Source: CAZPWQ01 sp964590495
Lineage (GTDB): Bacteria > Bacteroidota > Rhodothermia > Balneolales > Balneolaceae
DNA: 57,963 nt
Assembly: GCA_964590495.1 (NCBI GenBank)
Contig: CAZPWQ010000011.1
Span: forward strand, 1-57,963
Direction of reading: 5' to 3'
In this document: piece by piece, positions 49,589 through 57,963 of the stretch
How positions within the stretch are numbered: position 1 is the first letter of the stretch
How the letters are laid out: each line of letters opens with the position of its first letter
Program-made: the position numbers and the translations under genes
The notes under the pieces: generated by a model
Told to the model about the DNA's origin: nothing
The model's input: the letters and a program-made list of their open reading frames with translations, nothing else
Databases searched by the model: none

Positions 49589-49713
49589 GGTTAAGGTCTT
49601 ATTAGTTTAATCCGCCGGCCGGCGGACTGTGGCTTATTCCAATAAATTCAGCCCTAACATCTTACTGTAAAATGCTTATATTTGGCCTTCCATAAATTGA
49701 GACCAAGGGTATT

Positions 49714-50709
49714 TTGAAAGCGACTGAACATCAGCAGCAATTTTCCGAACTTATTGATCGAAAGCTTGAAGAGCTGAATCTTCCTGAGAAGCCCCATTCC
49801 CTGTATGAGCCGGTTCGGTATACACTGTCGCTCGGTGGCAAACGGGTGCGGCCTTATTTCACACTCAGCGGATGCGGACTATGCGGCGGTGAGGTTGAAG
49901 AGGCGATACCGGCGGCGCTGGCCATCGAACTGTTGCATAATTTTACGCTTCTGCATGATGACATCATGGATGCTGCCGATACCCGCCGTGGCAAACCCAG
50001 TGTATATAAGAAATGGGATGCCTCTACGGCCATTCTTTCCGGGGATGCAATGTACGCAAAAGCGTTTGAGCAGCTGCAATATTACGGAAACAGTGACCGG
50101 TATTCCAAAAAAGATTACTCGGAAATAATCGATTTTTTCCTGCACAGTGCATTGACTGTTTGTGAAGGACAGGCTTTTGATCTTGAATTTGAACGCAGAA
50201 CCTCGGTTACGGCAGATGAATATATCGATATGATCGAGGGTAAGACTGCAGCCCTGATCAAAGGAGCATTGAAGATAGGTGGCAGGGTGGCCGGTGCATC
50301 TCATAGGATGATCGGAGAACTGGAAGCATTCGGCAATCAGATAGGAATTGCTTTTCAAATTCAGGATGATTTACTGGACGTCATTGCGGATCCGGGAAAA
50401 TTCGGCAAAAAAAAAGGTGGAGATATTTTTGAAGGTAAAAAAACATATCTATCCATTCTTTCGTTACAACGTGCCGGCAAACATCAAAAAGCACTGTTAA
50501 CATCAATATTTACGAAGCAGGAACCATCAGAAACAGATGTTGATCGTGTAATTTCACTTTATAACGAATTGGGAATTATTGAAGAAACGAAATATGTCGT
50601 GCAAGATCATTACCAATCTGCCGTTAAGCACTTGGATTATTTTGATGATACTACATACAAGACAAAACTGAAGAATTTTTTAGATCGACTGATCTACAGA
50701 GAATTTTAA
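49714..50709 (+). CDS. Polyprenyl (probably geranylgeranyl/farnesyl) diphosphate synthase
   Basis: 331-aa trans-prenyltransferase. First Asp-rich motif DDIMD at residues 82-86 in LLHDDIMDAADTRRGKPSVY, second in FQIQDDLLDVIAD; GGKRVRP near residue 41 and KTAALIKGALKIGG are also present. The first motif lacks the two-residue insertion of bacterial FPP synthases and has Phe77 five residues before it, a feature of archaeal-type GGPP synthases that limits chain length. That suggests a C15-C20 product, by inference. TTG start with AAGGG upstream. bamD follows after 16 nt. Confidence 0.93.
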   Translation: MKATEHQQQFSELIDRKLEELNLPEKPHSLYEPVRYTLSLGGKRVRPYFTLSGCGLCGGEVEEAIPAALAIELLHNFTLLHDDIMDAADTRRGKPSVYKKWDASTAILSGDAMYAKAFEQLQYYGNSDRYSKKDYSEIIDFFLHSALTVCEGQAFDLEFERRTSVTADEYIDMIEGKTAALIKGALKIGGRVAGASHRMIGELEAFGNQIGIAFQIQDDLLDVIADPGKFGKKKGGDIFEGKKTYLSILSLQRAGKHQKALLTSIFTKQEPSETDVDRVISLYNELGIIEETKYVVQDHYQSAVKHLDYFDDTTYKTKLKNFLDRLIYREF

Positions 50710-50725
50710 TCTTAGGTTATTAATA

Positions 50726-51586
50726 ATGGGTACTACCTTTACAAGACTATCAACGGTAATTTGTTATCTATTGATCATTGGGGCTATAGCTTCCTGCAAG
50801 AATGAAGCTCTCATTCGCCCCGGTGATACCCTTCCCGAAGCTTTTAAAAAAGCGATGACATTATATCAGGGTGAAAAATATGGTGATGCTGCCGAGGCAT
50901 TAGAAACAGTTATTAACCTGGGACGAGGTACCGAATACGGTCAGGAAGCTCAATATTACCTGGCTGAATCATACATGAAACAGGGCAGATATCTTTTGGC
51001 CGCCTCAGAATATGAGCGCTATTATACGCTTTTTCCCCGTTCAGACAGACGGCCGGAAGTTCAGTTTAAGGAGGCCTATAGTTATTACCAGCTGAGTCCG
51101 CGGTATAAACTTGATCAGACATATACACGACGGGCAATCGAAAAATTTCGCATATTCAATTCCCGCTATCCCGAATCAGACAGAGTCGGGGATGCGGCAG
51201 AATATATAGATGAAATGCGGACAAAGCTGGCCAAAAAACATTACTATGCCGGGGATCTCTACCTGAGAACAGACAGATATCAGGCCGCAATCGTTTATTT
51301 TGACTTAACCATTGACAATTATCCCGAAACAATTTGGGCGCAACGTGCTTTGGTTGATGAAATAAAAACGTATAACACCTTCGCCAACCGGAGTGTCGCT
51401 TCAAGGCAGGTAGAACGTTATGAAAAAGCCGTCGACAGCTATGAAAAATTCATGCAGCTGTTTCCGAACGGTGAATATCGACCGATGGCTGAAGATTATG
51501 TTGATGAGGCACGCTCAGCACTTGCCGATTTAAGAGAAAATTTACCGGATACGGTTCAAATATCCACATCCAGTGGTAATGAGTGA
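50726..51586 (+). CDS. bamD: Outer-membrane protein assembly factor BamD
   Basis: 286-aa lipoprotein with lipobox IASC (Cys24). It contains about five TPR-like repeats (FKKAMTLYQGEKYGDAAEALETVI, AQYYLAESYMKQGRYLLAASEYERYYTLFPRS, RAIEKFRIFNSRYPES, GDLYLRTDRYQAAIVYFDLTIDNYPET, AVDSYEKFMQLFPNGEY), matching YfiO/BamD in length and layout. It anchors to the inner leaflet of the outer membrane and works with BamA to insert beta-barrels. It overlaps nadD by 8 nt. Confidence 0.95.
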   Translation: MGTTFTRLSTVICYLLIIGAIASCKNEALIRPGDTLPEAFKKAMTLYQGEKYGDAAEALETVINLGRGTEYGQEAQYYLAESYMKQGRYLLAASEYERYYTLFPRSDRRPEVQFKEAYSYYQLSPRYKLDQTYTRRAIEKFRIFNSRYPESDRVGDAAEYIDEMRTKLAKKHYYAGDLYLRTDRYQAAIVYFDLTIDNYPETIWAQRALVDEIKTYNTFANRSVASRQVERYEKAVDSYEKFMQLFPNGEYRPMAEDYVDEARSALADLRENLPDTVQISTSSGNE

Positions 51587-52172
51587 TATAAAACCTGGCA
51601 CCGGGCTTTTAGGGGGTACGTTTGATCCGGTGCATAATGGACATATCTCAATTGCTAAATCATTCCGGGAATCGAAGTATCTGAATGAATTGTGGATACT
51701 TTTAACTCCGGATCCGCCACACAAATCAGACCATCCTGTTGCGGATTTCGGTACCCGCTTAAAGATGCTGAAAGCCGCTATGAGCGGCTACGACAATATC
51801 CAAATCAGCGATATAGAAAAGAAACTGCCGAAACCATCCTATACAGTACAAACACTTTCCCATCTGACAAATAAGTATCCCGGCAAAAATTTCTACCTTT
51901 GTATGGGTGAAGATTCACTGGCCGGTTTTAAAGAGTGGCACAAATGGCAGGAGATCCTCAGATATTGTAAGTTACTGGTAGCCGAACGTCCCACCGGACA
52001 CGCAAAGTTTGATTCATTAATTGAGGACCATGCCTTTTTTATTTCTCATGAACCGATTGAAATCTCTTCGACAGAAATAAGGAGACATATTACAGCCGGT
52101 AAAGACATAAGCCAGTTTGTACCCGGAAAAGTGGAAGATATCATCCGCAAATATAATTTATACCAACAGTAA
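51579..52172 (+). CDS. nadD: Nicotinate-nucleotide adenylyltransferase
   Basis: 197-aa nucleotidyltransferase of NAD synthesis. GGTFDPVHNGHISIAKSF (with the HxGH motif) sits at the N-terminus, LLTPDPPHKSD and FYLCMGEDSLAGFKEWHKWQEIL in the middle, and the ISSTEIRRHI motif at the C-terminus. ATG 51579 lies inside the bamD 3' end (8-nt overlap). The earlier in-frame GTG at 51573 would add two residues. bamD-nadD coupling is probably just operon packing. Confidence 0.96.
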   Translation: MSDIKPGTGLLGGTFDPVHNGHISIAKSFRESKYLNELWILLTPDPPHKSDHPVADFGTRLKMLKAAMSGYDNIQISDIEKKLPKPSYTVQTLSHLTNKYPGKNFYLCMGEDSLAGFKEWHKWQEILRYCKLLVAERPTGHAKFDSLIEDHAFFISHEPIEISSTEIRRHITAGKDISQFVPGKVEDIIRKYNLYQQ

Positions 52173-52222
52173 CGGATTTTCCGTGCTGGTTTAAGCGTCC
52201 GCGCTTGACCCGGTGTAATGGA

Positions 52223-52289
52223 ACGCGGATGAAGCGGATTATTCGGATTTACACAGATAGTGTTTGAGGGATTGAAGGATTGAAGTTTT
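52223..52289 (+). repeat. 9-bp tandem array followed by 8-bp units
   Basis: Four 9-bp units at 52223-52258 (ACGCGGATG, AAGCGGATT and two more diverged), then GAGGGATT, GAAGGATT and GAAGTTTT at 52266-52289. It lies 3' of nadD in plus orientation. A 7-bp array follows at 52894-52928, on the far side of the next gene. Confidence 0.75.
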
Positions 52290-52448
52290 CCACCGTCAAT
52301 TGCCTGCGGCTTGCTGTCTGCAAATTGTCACACTGGTCATTGTTCAGTGATCTTTCCCATGGTTGAATTTTCCATCATTTCTTATAACTTAACCTTTGAC
52401 CTTTTGGTGCTGTACTGTAGCTGTAAACTCAAATAAAAAACATGTTAT

Positions 52449-52889
52449 ATGAGGCGTTTAATAGTATGTAGTCTTTTCTTTAGTATTTTTTTCGTCAATT
52501 GCTCTTCGGATCAGCCCACTTCTGAGGATATTAACGAAGATGAGACCAGAGCCGTTCTTGAGCATCACTGGGAGACGTTTAAAAATAATGACCTGGATGG
52601 CGTAATGGAGGATTATTCGGAAGAGTCATTTTTAATAACACCCGATACTACCTACAGAGGATTGGATGAAATCCGCGAGAATTTTATTCAGGCATTCCGG
52701 GTATTTCCTGTTGACCAGGATCCGCTCACACTGAAAAAGTCAGTCGTTGAAGAAGATGTTGGTTATATCATCTGGGAGTCTTCCACATCAGACATGGATC
52801 TGCGGTTCGCAACAGATACCTTCATCATCAGAAACGGAAAGATCATCCGGCAAACATACGGCGGTATCACCCAAAGCGAACTGGAGTGA
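52449..52889 (+). CDS. SnoaL-like / NTF2-fold lipoprotein
   Basis: 146 aa with a lipoprotein signal (MRRLIVCSLFFSIFFVNC, Cys18). The rest has the cone-shaped NTF2-like fold pattern: helix EDETRAVLEHHWETFKNNDLDGVMEDYSEESFLITPDTTYRGLDEIRENFIQAF followed by strands ending DTFIIRNGKIIRQTYGG. Such proteins bind small ligands or act as isomerase-like enzymes; the function here is unknown. Isolated gene, flanked by a 9-bp array upstream and a 7-bp array downstream. Confidence 0.85.
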   Translation: MRRLIVCSLFFSIFFVNCSSDQPTSEDINEDETRAVLEHHWETFKNNDLDGVMEDYSEESFLITPDTTYRGLDEIRENFIQAFRVFPVDQDPLTLKKSVVEEDVGYIIWESSTSDMDLRFATDTFIIRNGKIIRQTYGGITQSELE

Positions 52890-52893
52890 CAAC

Positions 52894-52928
52894 GTCTAGC
52901 TTCTCGCGTCTTACGTCTAGCGTTATAA
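52894..52928. repeat. 7-bp tandem array (GTCTAGC type)
   Basis: Heptamers GTCTAGC, TTCTCGC, GTCTTAC and GTCTAGC in succession between the convergent SnoaL-like and VWA genes. The last unit touches the VWA-protein stop codon. Same unit types as at 12636-12700 and 47482-47538. Confidence 0.7.
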
Positions 52929-55055
52929 TCAGGGAAGCGAAATATACTTTCTCAGTACCCATTCGGCACTTAATAACAGAATTACCACAGCAAACCACCA
53001 CCAGTGCTGATTGGGATAAAACAACGTCGTATTAACCTTTTCCTGCTGTTCCAGTAATCCTCTCCGTTGTAATTCATCCCAGAAACCGTTTAGTGAGTCA
53101 TAAGTAAAAAAGTGTCCGTTTGACTGCCCGGATAATTGTCTCAGGAGCTGGTCATTACGAACGGTATTCACAAACTCAATATTGGAACCGGCTACTGCAA
53201 ATTCTCCGGTTTGTTGTTCAATTGTTCTGTTTCCCTTCCTGGCTGTTGCCTGGTAGGCATAGATGCCTTCCGACATGGAACCCAGGTCAAGATGATATTG
53301 ACCATTTCCCCGGTTCTCCATAGAGTAGAATTTTGTCTCCATCGTATCGGAAGAAAGTTCGATGTCGATATTGGCTTCAGGCTCCATTTCACCGCTTTCA
53401 TTTTTAAGAAAACCACTAATTACGACTTCCTCCGAACCTGAATATGATCGCTGTGACGGCTCAATACTGAGTCTTTGATTATCGGGATCGGCTGCCGTCC
53501 AGCTGATGATATTAAACCATAATTGTTCGCTAAAATCCCGTACCTGGTCGTTGCTACTTTGTCCCAAAAGGTACCAGCCATACGCTGAGACGTACGTTTT
53601 TCTTCTGTTTCCCAGTTCCATGATCGAAAGGAGGGGAGTGCCGGTATCCTGACCCTCGAACTCGCTTGTAAACAAAGTCCTTGCACCGGGTATGCTCTCG
53701 GCACCTTGAATGGGAGCATGTAAGGAGGATAACAGATCGTAATTAATTGGGGGGAGTTCCATTACAGGATGCTCTCCGGGTTCTGCCGATCCGGAAAGGG
53801 TAACTCTTTCATAACGTGGAGAGGCTGATATTTCAACCGGCAGGGCAGAGGAAACAACCGACTGAAGATTTTGATCGTTAAAAAGGGGAAGGACTGTAAT
53901 AACAACCGGTATGTTATCCAGCAATCTGCTCAGCGTTTTCTCAAGATCGGGAGACAATCCCGTGCCCGGAAATCCATGAATAACAGCCAGGTCAACAGTG
54001 TCAGGATCAATGTCCAGATCTCCTTCAATAAAACGGTTTCCCTTCAGCCATGTCCGGTTCATCAGGTTGGTGTTGGCATCGCTTAACAGAAGAGATCGGA
54101 TATACCGTACATCAGGGTGTATTTCAAACGCCAGCGAAAGAATCCGCTGTTTGGCATCCTGTACATCAATAGAAAAAAACTGGCTGTTATTTGAGTCGGT
54201 CCATTCCCCTGTTTGATGCGGTATAACCACACGGTATTGCTGGAGCCCTTCGGTTTTCAGACCCAAATCAAAATCTACCGTTGTTGTTGTATTTTCCCCT
54301 TCCGGCGTGATCGTTTCGGAATCTATGACTTCATCACCTTTCATAATTTGAACAGCAACCTGCTGATTTGCAAAACCACGTGCCGATACTGTAGCGCTCA
54401 CCTGTTGTTCTGTATTTACGTAACCGGTGTTATTGGTTGATACTGAATTAACCAGCAGATCCCTTTGGGGAGCGGTATCACCGAGTGCAACCGAAAAAAC
54501 CGGTATATCTATTTTCCGGGCATCAAAGACTGGATTTTGACCAGCCGTATAAATACCGTCGCTGAGTATTATTGCCGCATTCGATTCCAACTGATGTTGA
54601 AGGATAGATCCGATAGCAGAGTTTAAATTGGTTCGGTCAGCTCCGAATGTGAGTCCGTCCAACCTTACCGGCCTTGTATTTTCACCAATTGCCAGATAGG
54701 AGAATGACACCCTGGAAGAATCATCCAGCTCCAGTTCCTCAAGTGCATTTTGATAAGAATCTGCTCCTCTGTAGTCATCCGTTACGATGGACATGCTTTC
54801 GGAATCATCAAGCAGTACCAGGATGTTTGACTTTTGATAATAGGTTGATTCAGCTCTAAAGACAGGGTTTATCAGCAGAAAAAGGAGAATGAAGAAAGCC
54901 AGAGAGCGAAGAGTGATCAGCGTGTATCTGTATAATCCTGAAGCGGAAGACAGACTACGGTAACTCCACCACGCAAGGGCAGTGGTACCTGTTATCAATA
55001 GCAGGTAAATCCACAGCGGCAGAGATGATTGAAACTCTTGGAAAACAAAATCCAC
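52929..55055 (-). CDS. Membrane-anchored VWA-domain protein
   Basis: 708 aa. Two N-terminal transmembrane helices (about residues 13-33 and 43-63), then a von Willebrand A domain with MIDAS Asp83-Ser85-Ser87 (LLDDSESMS) and IILSDGIYTAG. A glutamine-amidotransferase-like Rossmann segment follows (DLAVIHGFPGTGLSPDLEKTLSRLL...VVITVLPLF), then beta-sandwich repeats, and a final helix (WWWFAVVILLLSAEWVLRK). It faces the periplasm. The gene lies 17 nt after moxR; MoxR ATPases commonly act on VWA partners. The DUF58 protein that usually sits between them in bat-type clusters is absent. Confidence 0.88.
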   Translation of the reverse strand: MDFVFQEFQSSLPLWIYLLLITGTTALAWWSYRSLSSASGLYRYTLITLRSLAFFILLFLLINPVFRAESTYYQKSNILVLLDDSESMSIVTDDYRGADSYQNALEELELDDSSRVSFSYLAIGENTRPVRLDGLTFGADRTNLNSAIGSILQHQLESNAAIILSDGIYTAGQNPVFDARKIDIPVFSVALGDTAPQRDLLVNSVSTNNTGYVNTEQQVSATVSARGFANQQVAVQIMKGDEVIDSETITPEGENTTTTVDFDLGLKTEGLQQYRVVIPHQTGEWTDSNNSQFFSIDVQDAKQRILSLAFEIHPDVRYIRSLLLSDANTNLMNRTWLKGNRFIEGDLDIDPDTVDLAVIHGFPGTGLSPDLEKTLSRLLDNIPVVITVLPLFNDQNLQSVVSSALPVEISASPRYERVTLSGSAEPGEHPVMELPPINYDLLSSLHAPIQGAESIPGARTLFTSEFEGQDTGTPLLSIMELGNRRKTYVSAYGWYLLGQSSNDQVRDFSEQLWFNIISWTAADPDNQRLSIEPSQRSYSGSEEVVISGFLKNESGEMEPEANIDIELSSDTMETKFYSMENRGNGQYHLDLGSMSEGIYAYQATARKGNRTIEQQTGEFAVAGSNIEFVNTVRNDQLLRQLSGQSNGHFFTYDSLNGFWDELQRRGLLEQQEKVNTTLFYPNQHWWWFAVVILLLSAEWVLRKYISLP

Positions 55056-55072
55056 GGTACCCGGTTTGATTC

Positions 55073-56065
55073 TTATAGGTGATCCAGCAGCATGTCGATA
55101 AGCTTGTCGGAAGTTAAACCTTCAGCTTCTGCGGCGTAATTGTTTACAATACGATGTCGCAGTACAGGCTTGGCCAGTGCACGTATATCCTGTTCACTGA
55201 CATTATATCGGCCATTCATCAGGGCACGGGCTTTACCGCCCAGTATCAGGAATTGAGAGGCTCTCGGACCGGCACCCCAGTCCATATATTGTTTAATAAA
55301 GTCAGGAGCAATATCTGATTGCGGACGACTTTTTGTAACCAGGTTAACCGCCATATTCAATACCCCTTCGGGGACCGGAACTTCCCGGACCAGGTTTTGC
55401 AATTCTATGATCTGTTCGGCATCAAGCACCGGGTTAATATTTTCCTCTCCCAGGGAGGTTGTCTGGCTGACAATTTCCGTTTCTTCCTCGAGTGATGGAT
55501 AATCCAGCCACAGATTAAACATAAAACGGTCGAGCTGAGCTTCAGGGAGGGGATAGGTACCTTCCTGCTCGATGGGATTCTGAGTTGCCAGTACAAAGAA
55601 CGGCGGTTCCAGGGGATAGGTTGTACCGGCGGCGGTGACATGAAACTCCTGCATGCCTTCGAGCAGCGCGGCCTGTGTCTTTGGCGGCGTACGGTTAATT
55701 TCGTCAGCCAACACGATATTAGCAAAAATTGGTCCGTGTACAAATTTAAAAGCCTTTTTTCCGGTTTGATGATTATCTTCGATGATTTCCGTACCGGTAA
55801 TATCTCCCGGCATTAAATCCGGAGTAAACTGAATGCGGCTGAAGCTTAAATTCAGGGTACGGGCGACCGTACGGATCATCAGGGTCTTTGCCAGTCCGGG
55901 TACACCTACAAGCACACAATGTCCCCGCGCAAATAAACAGATCAAGAGCTGATCGAGAATAACTTTCTGCCCGACAATGACTTTTCCTATTTCGGAGCGG
56001 ATCCTGTTGACAGAATCCTGGAAAAAATCAACGGCTTCAATAGAATCTTCTGGGATAGTCTTCAT
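55073..56065 (-). CDS. MoxR-family AAA+ ATPase
   Basis: 330 aa. Walker A GVPGLAKT at residues 54-61, Walker B IVLADEINRTPPKTQAALLEGMQE, sensor 1 FFVLATQNPIEQEGTYPLPEAQLDRFMF and a C-terminal lid with GAGPRASQFLILGGKARALM. These are MoxR-subfamily signatures; such proteins are chaperone-like and act with VWA-domain partners. The ATG begins one base after the SurA-like stop, and the VWA gene follows by 17 nt. Confidence 0.95.
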   Translation of the reverse strand: MKTIPEDSIEAVDFFQDSVNRIRSEIGKVIVGQKVILDQLLICLFARGHCVLVGVPGLAKTLMIRTVARTLNLSFSRIQFTPDLMPGDITGTEIIEDNHQTGKKAFKFVHGPIFANIVLADEINRTPPKTQAALLEGMQEFHVTAAGTTYPLEPPFFVLATQNPIEQEGTYPLPEAQLDRFMFNLWLDYPSLEEETEIVSQTTSLGEENINPVLDAEQIIELQNLVREVPVPEGVLNMAVNLVTKSRPQSDIAPDFIKQYMDWGAGPRASQFLILGGKARALMNGRYNVSEQDIRALAKPVLRHRIVNNYAAEAEGLTSDKLIDMLLDHL

Positions 56066-56066
56066 A

Positions 56067-57455
56067 TTAAAGGGAAGCGTATTTATATTGCTCGGGAATA
56101 GGAATTTTATACTCTATATAAACTTCATCCCTCTTTTTTCTGATCCATTTTTCCATTTCGCGTTGCTGTTTCTGCTGAAGAGCCACATCCTTTATTCGTT
56201 CGTAATCCTGCTTCAAATTTGCAATATGTTCAGGAACATTTTGATCAAGCCTGACAATTCTGAAAGCCCGTTCTGAGTTATTGTTGGATTCTATCGTAAA
56301 CGATTTCGGTTCGGAAATATCTCCCTCTTCCTCCAAAAGTAAAACGATACGGTATAAAGCAGGATCCAGATCCTCCAGCGGCATAAGCCGTTCTCCAGTT
56401 TGGGGATTAAGAATTCTGCCACCGAGAGGTGCCGTATTGGAATCCTCCGAATGCTTGCGGGCCATATCCCCAAAGGTTATATCATCATTCGTCAAAACAG
56501 AATCCCGGATTTGCTCAAGCTTATTGATGGCACTTTGATCGTCATAATTTTCATCATCCATCGTGATAAGTATGTGATTGGTATCGATTTCATCACCCAC
56601 ACGACGATTTAACCGTATTACATGAAATCCGAAAGAAGTTTCCACCACTTGTGATATTTCACCGGGTTCCAAAGCAGATGCCGCAGCTGAATATTCAGAT
56701 ACCAAATCATTAATAGCCATGAGAGGAATTTTACCACCATCACTTGCAGAGGGTCCCTCGCTGTGTCTTCTGGCAAGTTCTTCAATACTTTTTCCATGAT
56801 TCATAATCGAATCTCTGAGCGATCGTGCCAATTCAAAAGCCTGTTCACGGGCATTTTCAAGAGGAGGAGGGATGGCTACAATTTGAGATATAGCAACACT
56901 TTCCTTGACCACGGGGAGAGAATCACGGGGTATGCTTTCAAAGAATTCTATGACTTCGGGCCTGGTAATTTCTACTTCCATCATTTTCTGCTGGCGATAC
57001 TGCTGAACGATCATTTCTTCCCGATAATCATCCCGTAGATCCGCACGGATTTGTACCAGACTCTGTCCGAGTTGCTCTTCAAGAGCCTCTTCGCTTCCAA
57101 CTTGTTGAATATAGGCATTAATCCGCTGATCAATATTCATATCAACCTGCTCATCCGTGACGGTTATAGAATCTCTTCTTGCATGATCTAGCAGTACATA
57201 CCGCTCGACAATATTTTGCAAGACCGAGTACCATATGTCTTCGCCGAATTCAATTTGGCGGTTACCCTGTTGCTGCAATTGCATCATATACTGCTGCACC
57301 TGCTGATCGACTTCCGACTTCAGGATGATATGATCATTGACCACAGTTACAATTTGGTCGAGACTTGTAGAATTATCTGATTGTTGCGCGTGAGAAATAT
57401 TGGACGTGATCAAAAATCCAATAATTAAAAGAAGTACTGAAAAAGTTCTATTCAT
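56067..57455 (-). CDS. surA: SurA-like periplasmic peptidyl-prolyl isomerase
   Basis: 462 aa with a signal peptide (MNRTFSVLLLIIGFLITSNISHAQQ). The N-terminal SurA_N-like chaperone region covers about 27-175 (LDQIVTVVNDHIILKSEVDQQVQQYM). Two parvulin domains follow: about 178-283 (ARRHSEGPSASDGGKIPLM, TSFGFHVIRL) and about 285-395 (INTNHILI-like TNHILITMD, ARKHSEDSNTAPLGGRI). The layout equals SurA, which escorts outer-membrane proteins to the BAM complex. The start overlaps the upstream PpiC-type gene by 8 nt. Confidence 0.92.
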   Translation of the reverse strand: MNRTFSVLLLIIGFLITSNISHAQQSDNSTSLDQIVTVVNDHIILKSEVDQQVQQYMMQLQQQGNRQIEFGEDIWYSVLQNIVERYVLLDHARRDSITVTDEQVDMNIDQRINAYIQQVGSEEALEEQLGQSLVQIRADLRDDYREEMIVQQYRQQKMMEVEITRPEVIEFFESIPRDSLPVVKESVAISQIVAIPPPLENAREQAFELARSLRDSIMNHGKSIEELARRHSEGPSASDGGKIPLMAINDLVSEYSAAASALEPGEISQVVETSFGFHVIRLNRRVGDEIDTNHILITMDDENYDDQSAINKLEQIRDSVLTNDDITFGDMARKHSEDSNTAPLGGRILNPQTGERLMPLEDLDPALYRIVLLLEEEGDISEPKSFTIESNNNSERAFRIVRLDQNVPEHIANLKQDYERIKDVALQQKQQREMEKWIRKKRDEVYIEYKIPIPEQYKYASL

Positions 57456-57963
57456 TGGTTGAATTAGTTTGAAGGGTGTCGTTAATGACAGAATTTTGAT
57501 TATCTGTTTCGGGTAAAATATTAAATATTTCTACTTCATTATTTGATTGAGCCTTAAGATAAAGATTCTTTACGTAGGAACTGAAATGACGTTTTTTCTT
57601 TCTCAGCAGAAGCCAATCCTTTATTTGTTCGATAAGCCAGTCAAGCTCGGGATGTTCTCCCTCCGCCCGTGTATCCCTTAATTGTACAAAATGATAGTTT
57701 CCATTGATCCGTTCAATTTGGGATATTTCTGTATTGCCAATCAGACTCAGATAGTGATTCAATATATTATAATCTGCCAAAGCCATCGAAATCGGCCAGT
57801 ACTGTTCAGACTGACGAATTTTAGTTTCCGGATCGATCGAATATTTTCTTGCTACTTCGGGCCATTCAATTCCCTGCATTAATTCTCGTTTTGCCGCTCG
57901 GGCTGATACCATATCTTCTGTTTCCACATGACGAAAACGAACAAATTCTTCGTTTAATATAAA
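57448..57963 (-). CDS. PpiC/parvulin-type protein, C-terminal part (runs off the window)
   Basis: The reading frame stays open to the right edge of the window (upstream of the GTG at 57927 it continues through NEEFVRFRHV to the last base), so the 5' end is missing and the gene is longer than shown. The visible ~171 residues resemble the C-terminal half of a parvulin-family foldase: a helix ARAAKRELMQGIEWPEVARKYSID and the NYHFVQLRD strand, then a helical tail (LDWLIEQIKDWLLLRKKKRHFSSYVKNL). It overlaps surA by 8 nt and belongs to the same operon. The assignment is moderate because the N-terminus is not visible. Confidence 0.7.
   Translation of the reverse strand, partial: FILNEEFVRFRHVETEDMVSARAAKRELMQGIEWPEVARKYSIDPETKIRQSEQYWPISMALADYNILNHYLSLIGNTEISQIERINGNYHFVQLRDTRAEGEHPELDWLIEQIKDWLLLRKKKRHFSSYVKNLYLKAQSNNEVEIFNILPETDNQNSVINDTLQTNSTNE

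Overview
The window looks like a chromosomal segment of a moderate-GC, Gram-negative bacterium of the FCB group. The order Balneolales (Balneolota/Rhodothermota) is the best guess, but that rank is inferred rather than shown. Supporting signs are a DUF2480 protein in a suf operon, a GWxTD-domain protein, chained Sec-exported amidohydrolases, many lipoproteins and small beta-barrels, a type 2 IPP isomerase, frequent starts without a clear Shine-Dalgarno, and intergenic repeat families of the kind common in Bacteroidota-like genomes. No rRNA, tRNA, CRISPR, prophage or complete insertion sequence was recognised. Almost all genes are intact housekeeping or envelope genes. The partial gene at the right edge is cut only by the window.

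Layout. 0.3-4.0 kb (+): an SDR, an M28 (glutaminyl-cyclase-like) lipoprotein, prmA and a Ppx/GppA phosphatase. 4.1-4.6 kb (-): a small barrel protein. 5.0-5.6 kb (+): an ECF sigma factor. 5.7-10.6 kb (-): a GWxTD protein, then a tight pdxA / methyltransferase / ftsE / queG cluster. 10.8-19.4 kb (+): an MccB-like carboxyltransferase, three exported amidohydrolase-fold proteins, a YccA/Bax-inhibitor protein and MltG. 19.5-31.6 kb (-): a TPR plus periplasmic-binding-protein fusion (LpoA-like layout), the run efp-accB-accC-gcvH-guaA, an NSS transporter, metG, a Ca/Na antiporter and a TrmH-family methyltransferase. 32.1-38.8 kb (+): greA, UDP-glucose dehydrogenase, UDP-xylose synthase, a barrel protein, a caspase-like lipoprotein and an EamA transporter. 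39.5-47.3 kb (+): pta and sufB-sufC-sufD-sufS-nfu-sufA-DUF2480. 47.6-52.9 kb (+): an SDR, fni, a polyprenyl synthase, bamD, nadD and a SnoaL-like lipoprotein. 52.9-58.0 kb (-): PpiC-type protein, SurA-like chaperone, MoxR ATPase and a VWA membrane protein.

How the genes work together. The themes are envelope biogenesis (BamD, SurA/PpiC, MltG, FtsE, LpoA-like protein, barrels, UDP-sugar supply), Fe-S cluster assembly, acyl-CoA carboxylation and lipid/isoprenoid synthesis, and translation support (EF-P, MetG, PrmA, QueG, TrmH-type).

Most unusual signals. (1) In the amidohydrolase trio only the middle protein keeps the metal ligands; both flanking proteins have lost them all. (2) A caspase-fold lipoprotein with an SH3-like domain keeps the catalytic His but has Ile where the Cys should be, and is encoded next to a barrel protein. 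(3) A four-cysteine DUF2480 protein closes the suf operon. (4) The intergenic DNA carries a set of degenerate tandem micro-repeats of strictly kept 9- or 7-bp period, some assembled into a ~240-bp composite element present twice, plus large palindromes and a 152-bp MITE-like element.
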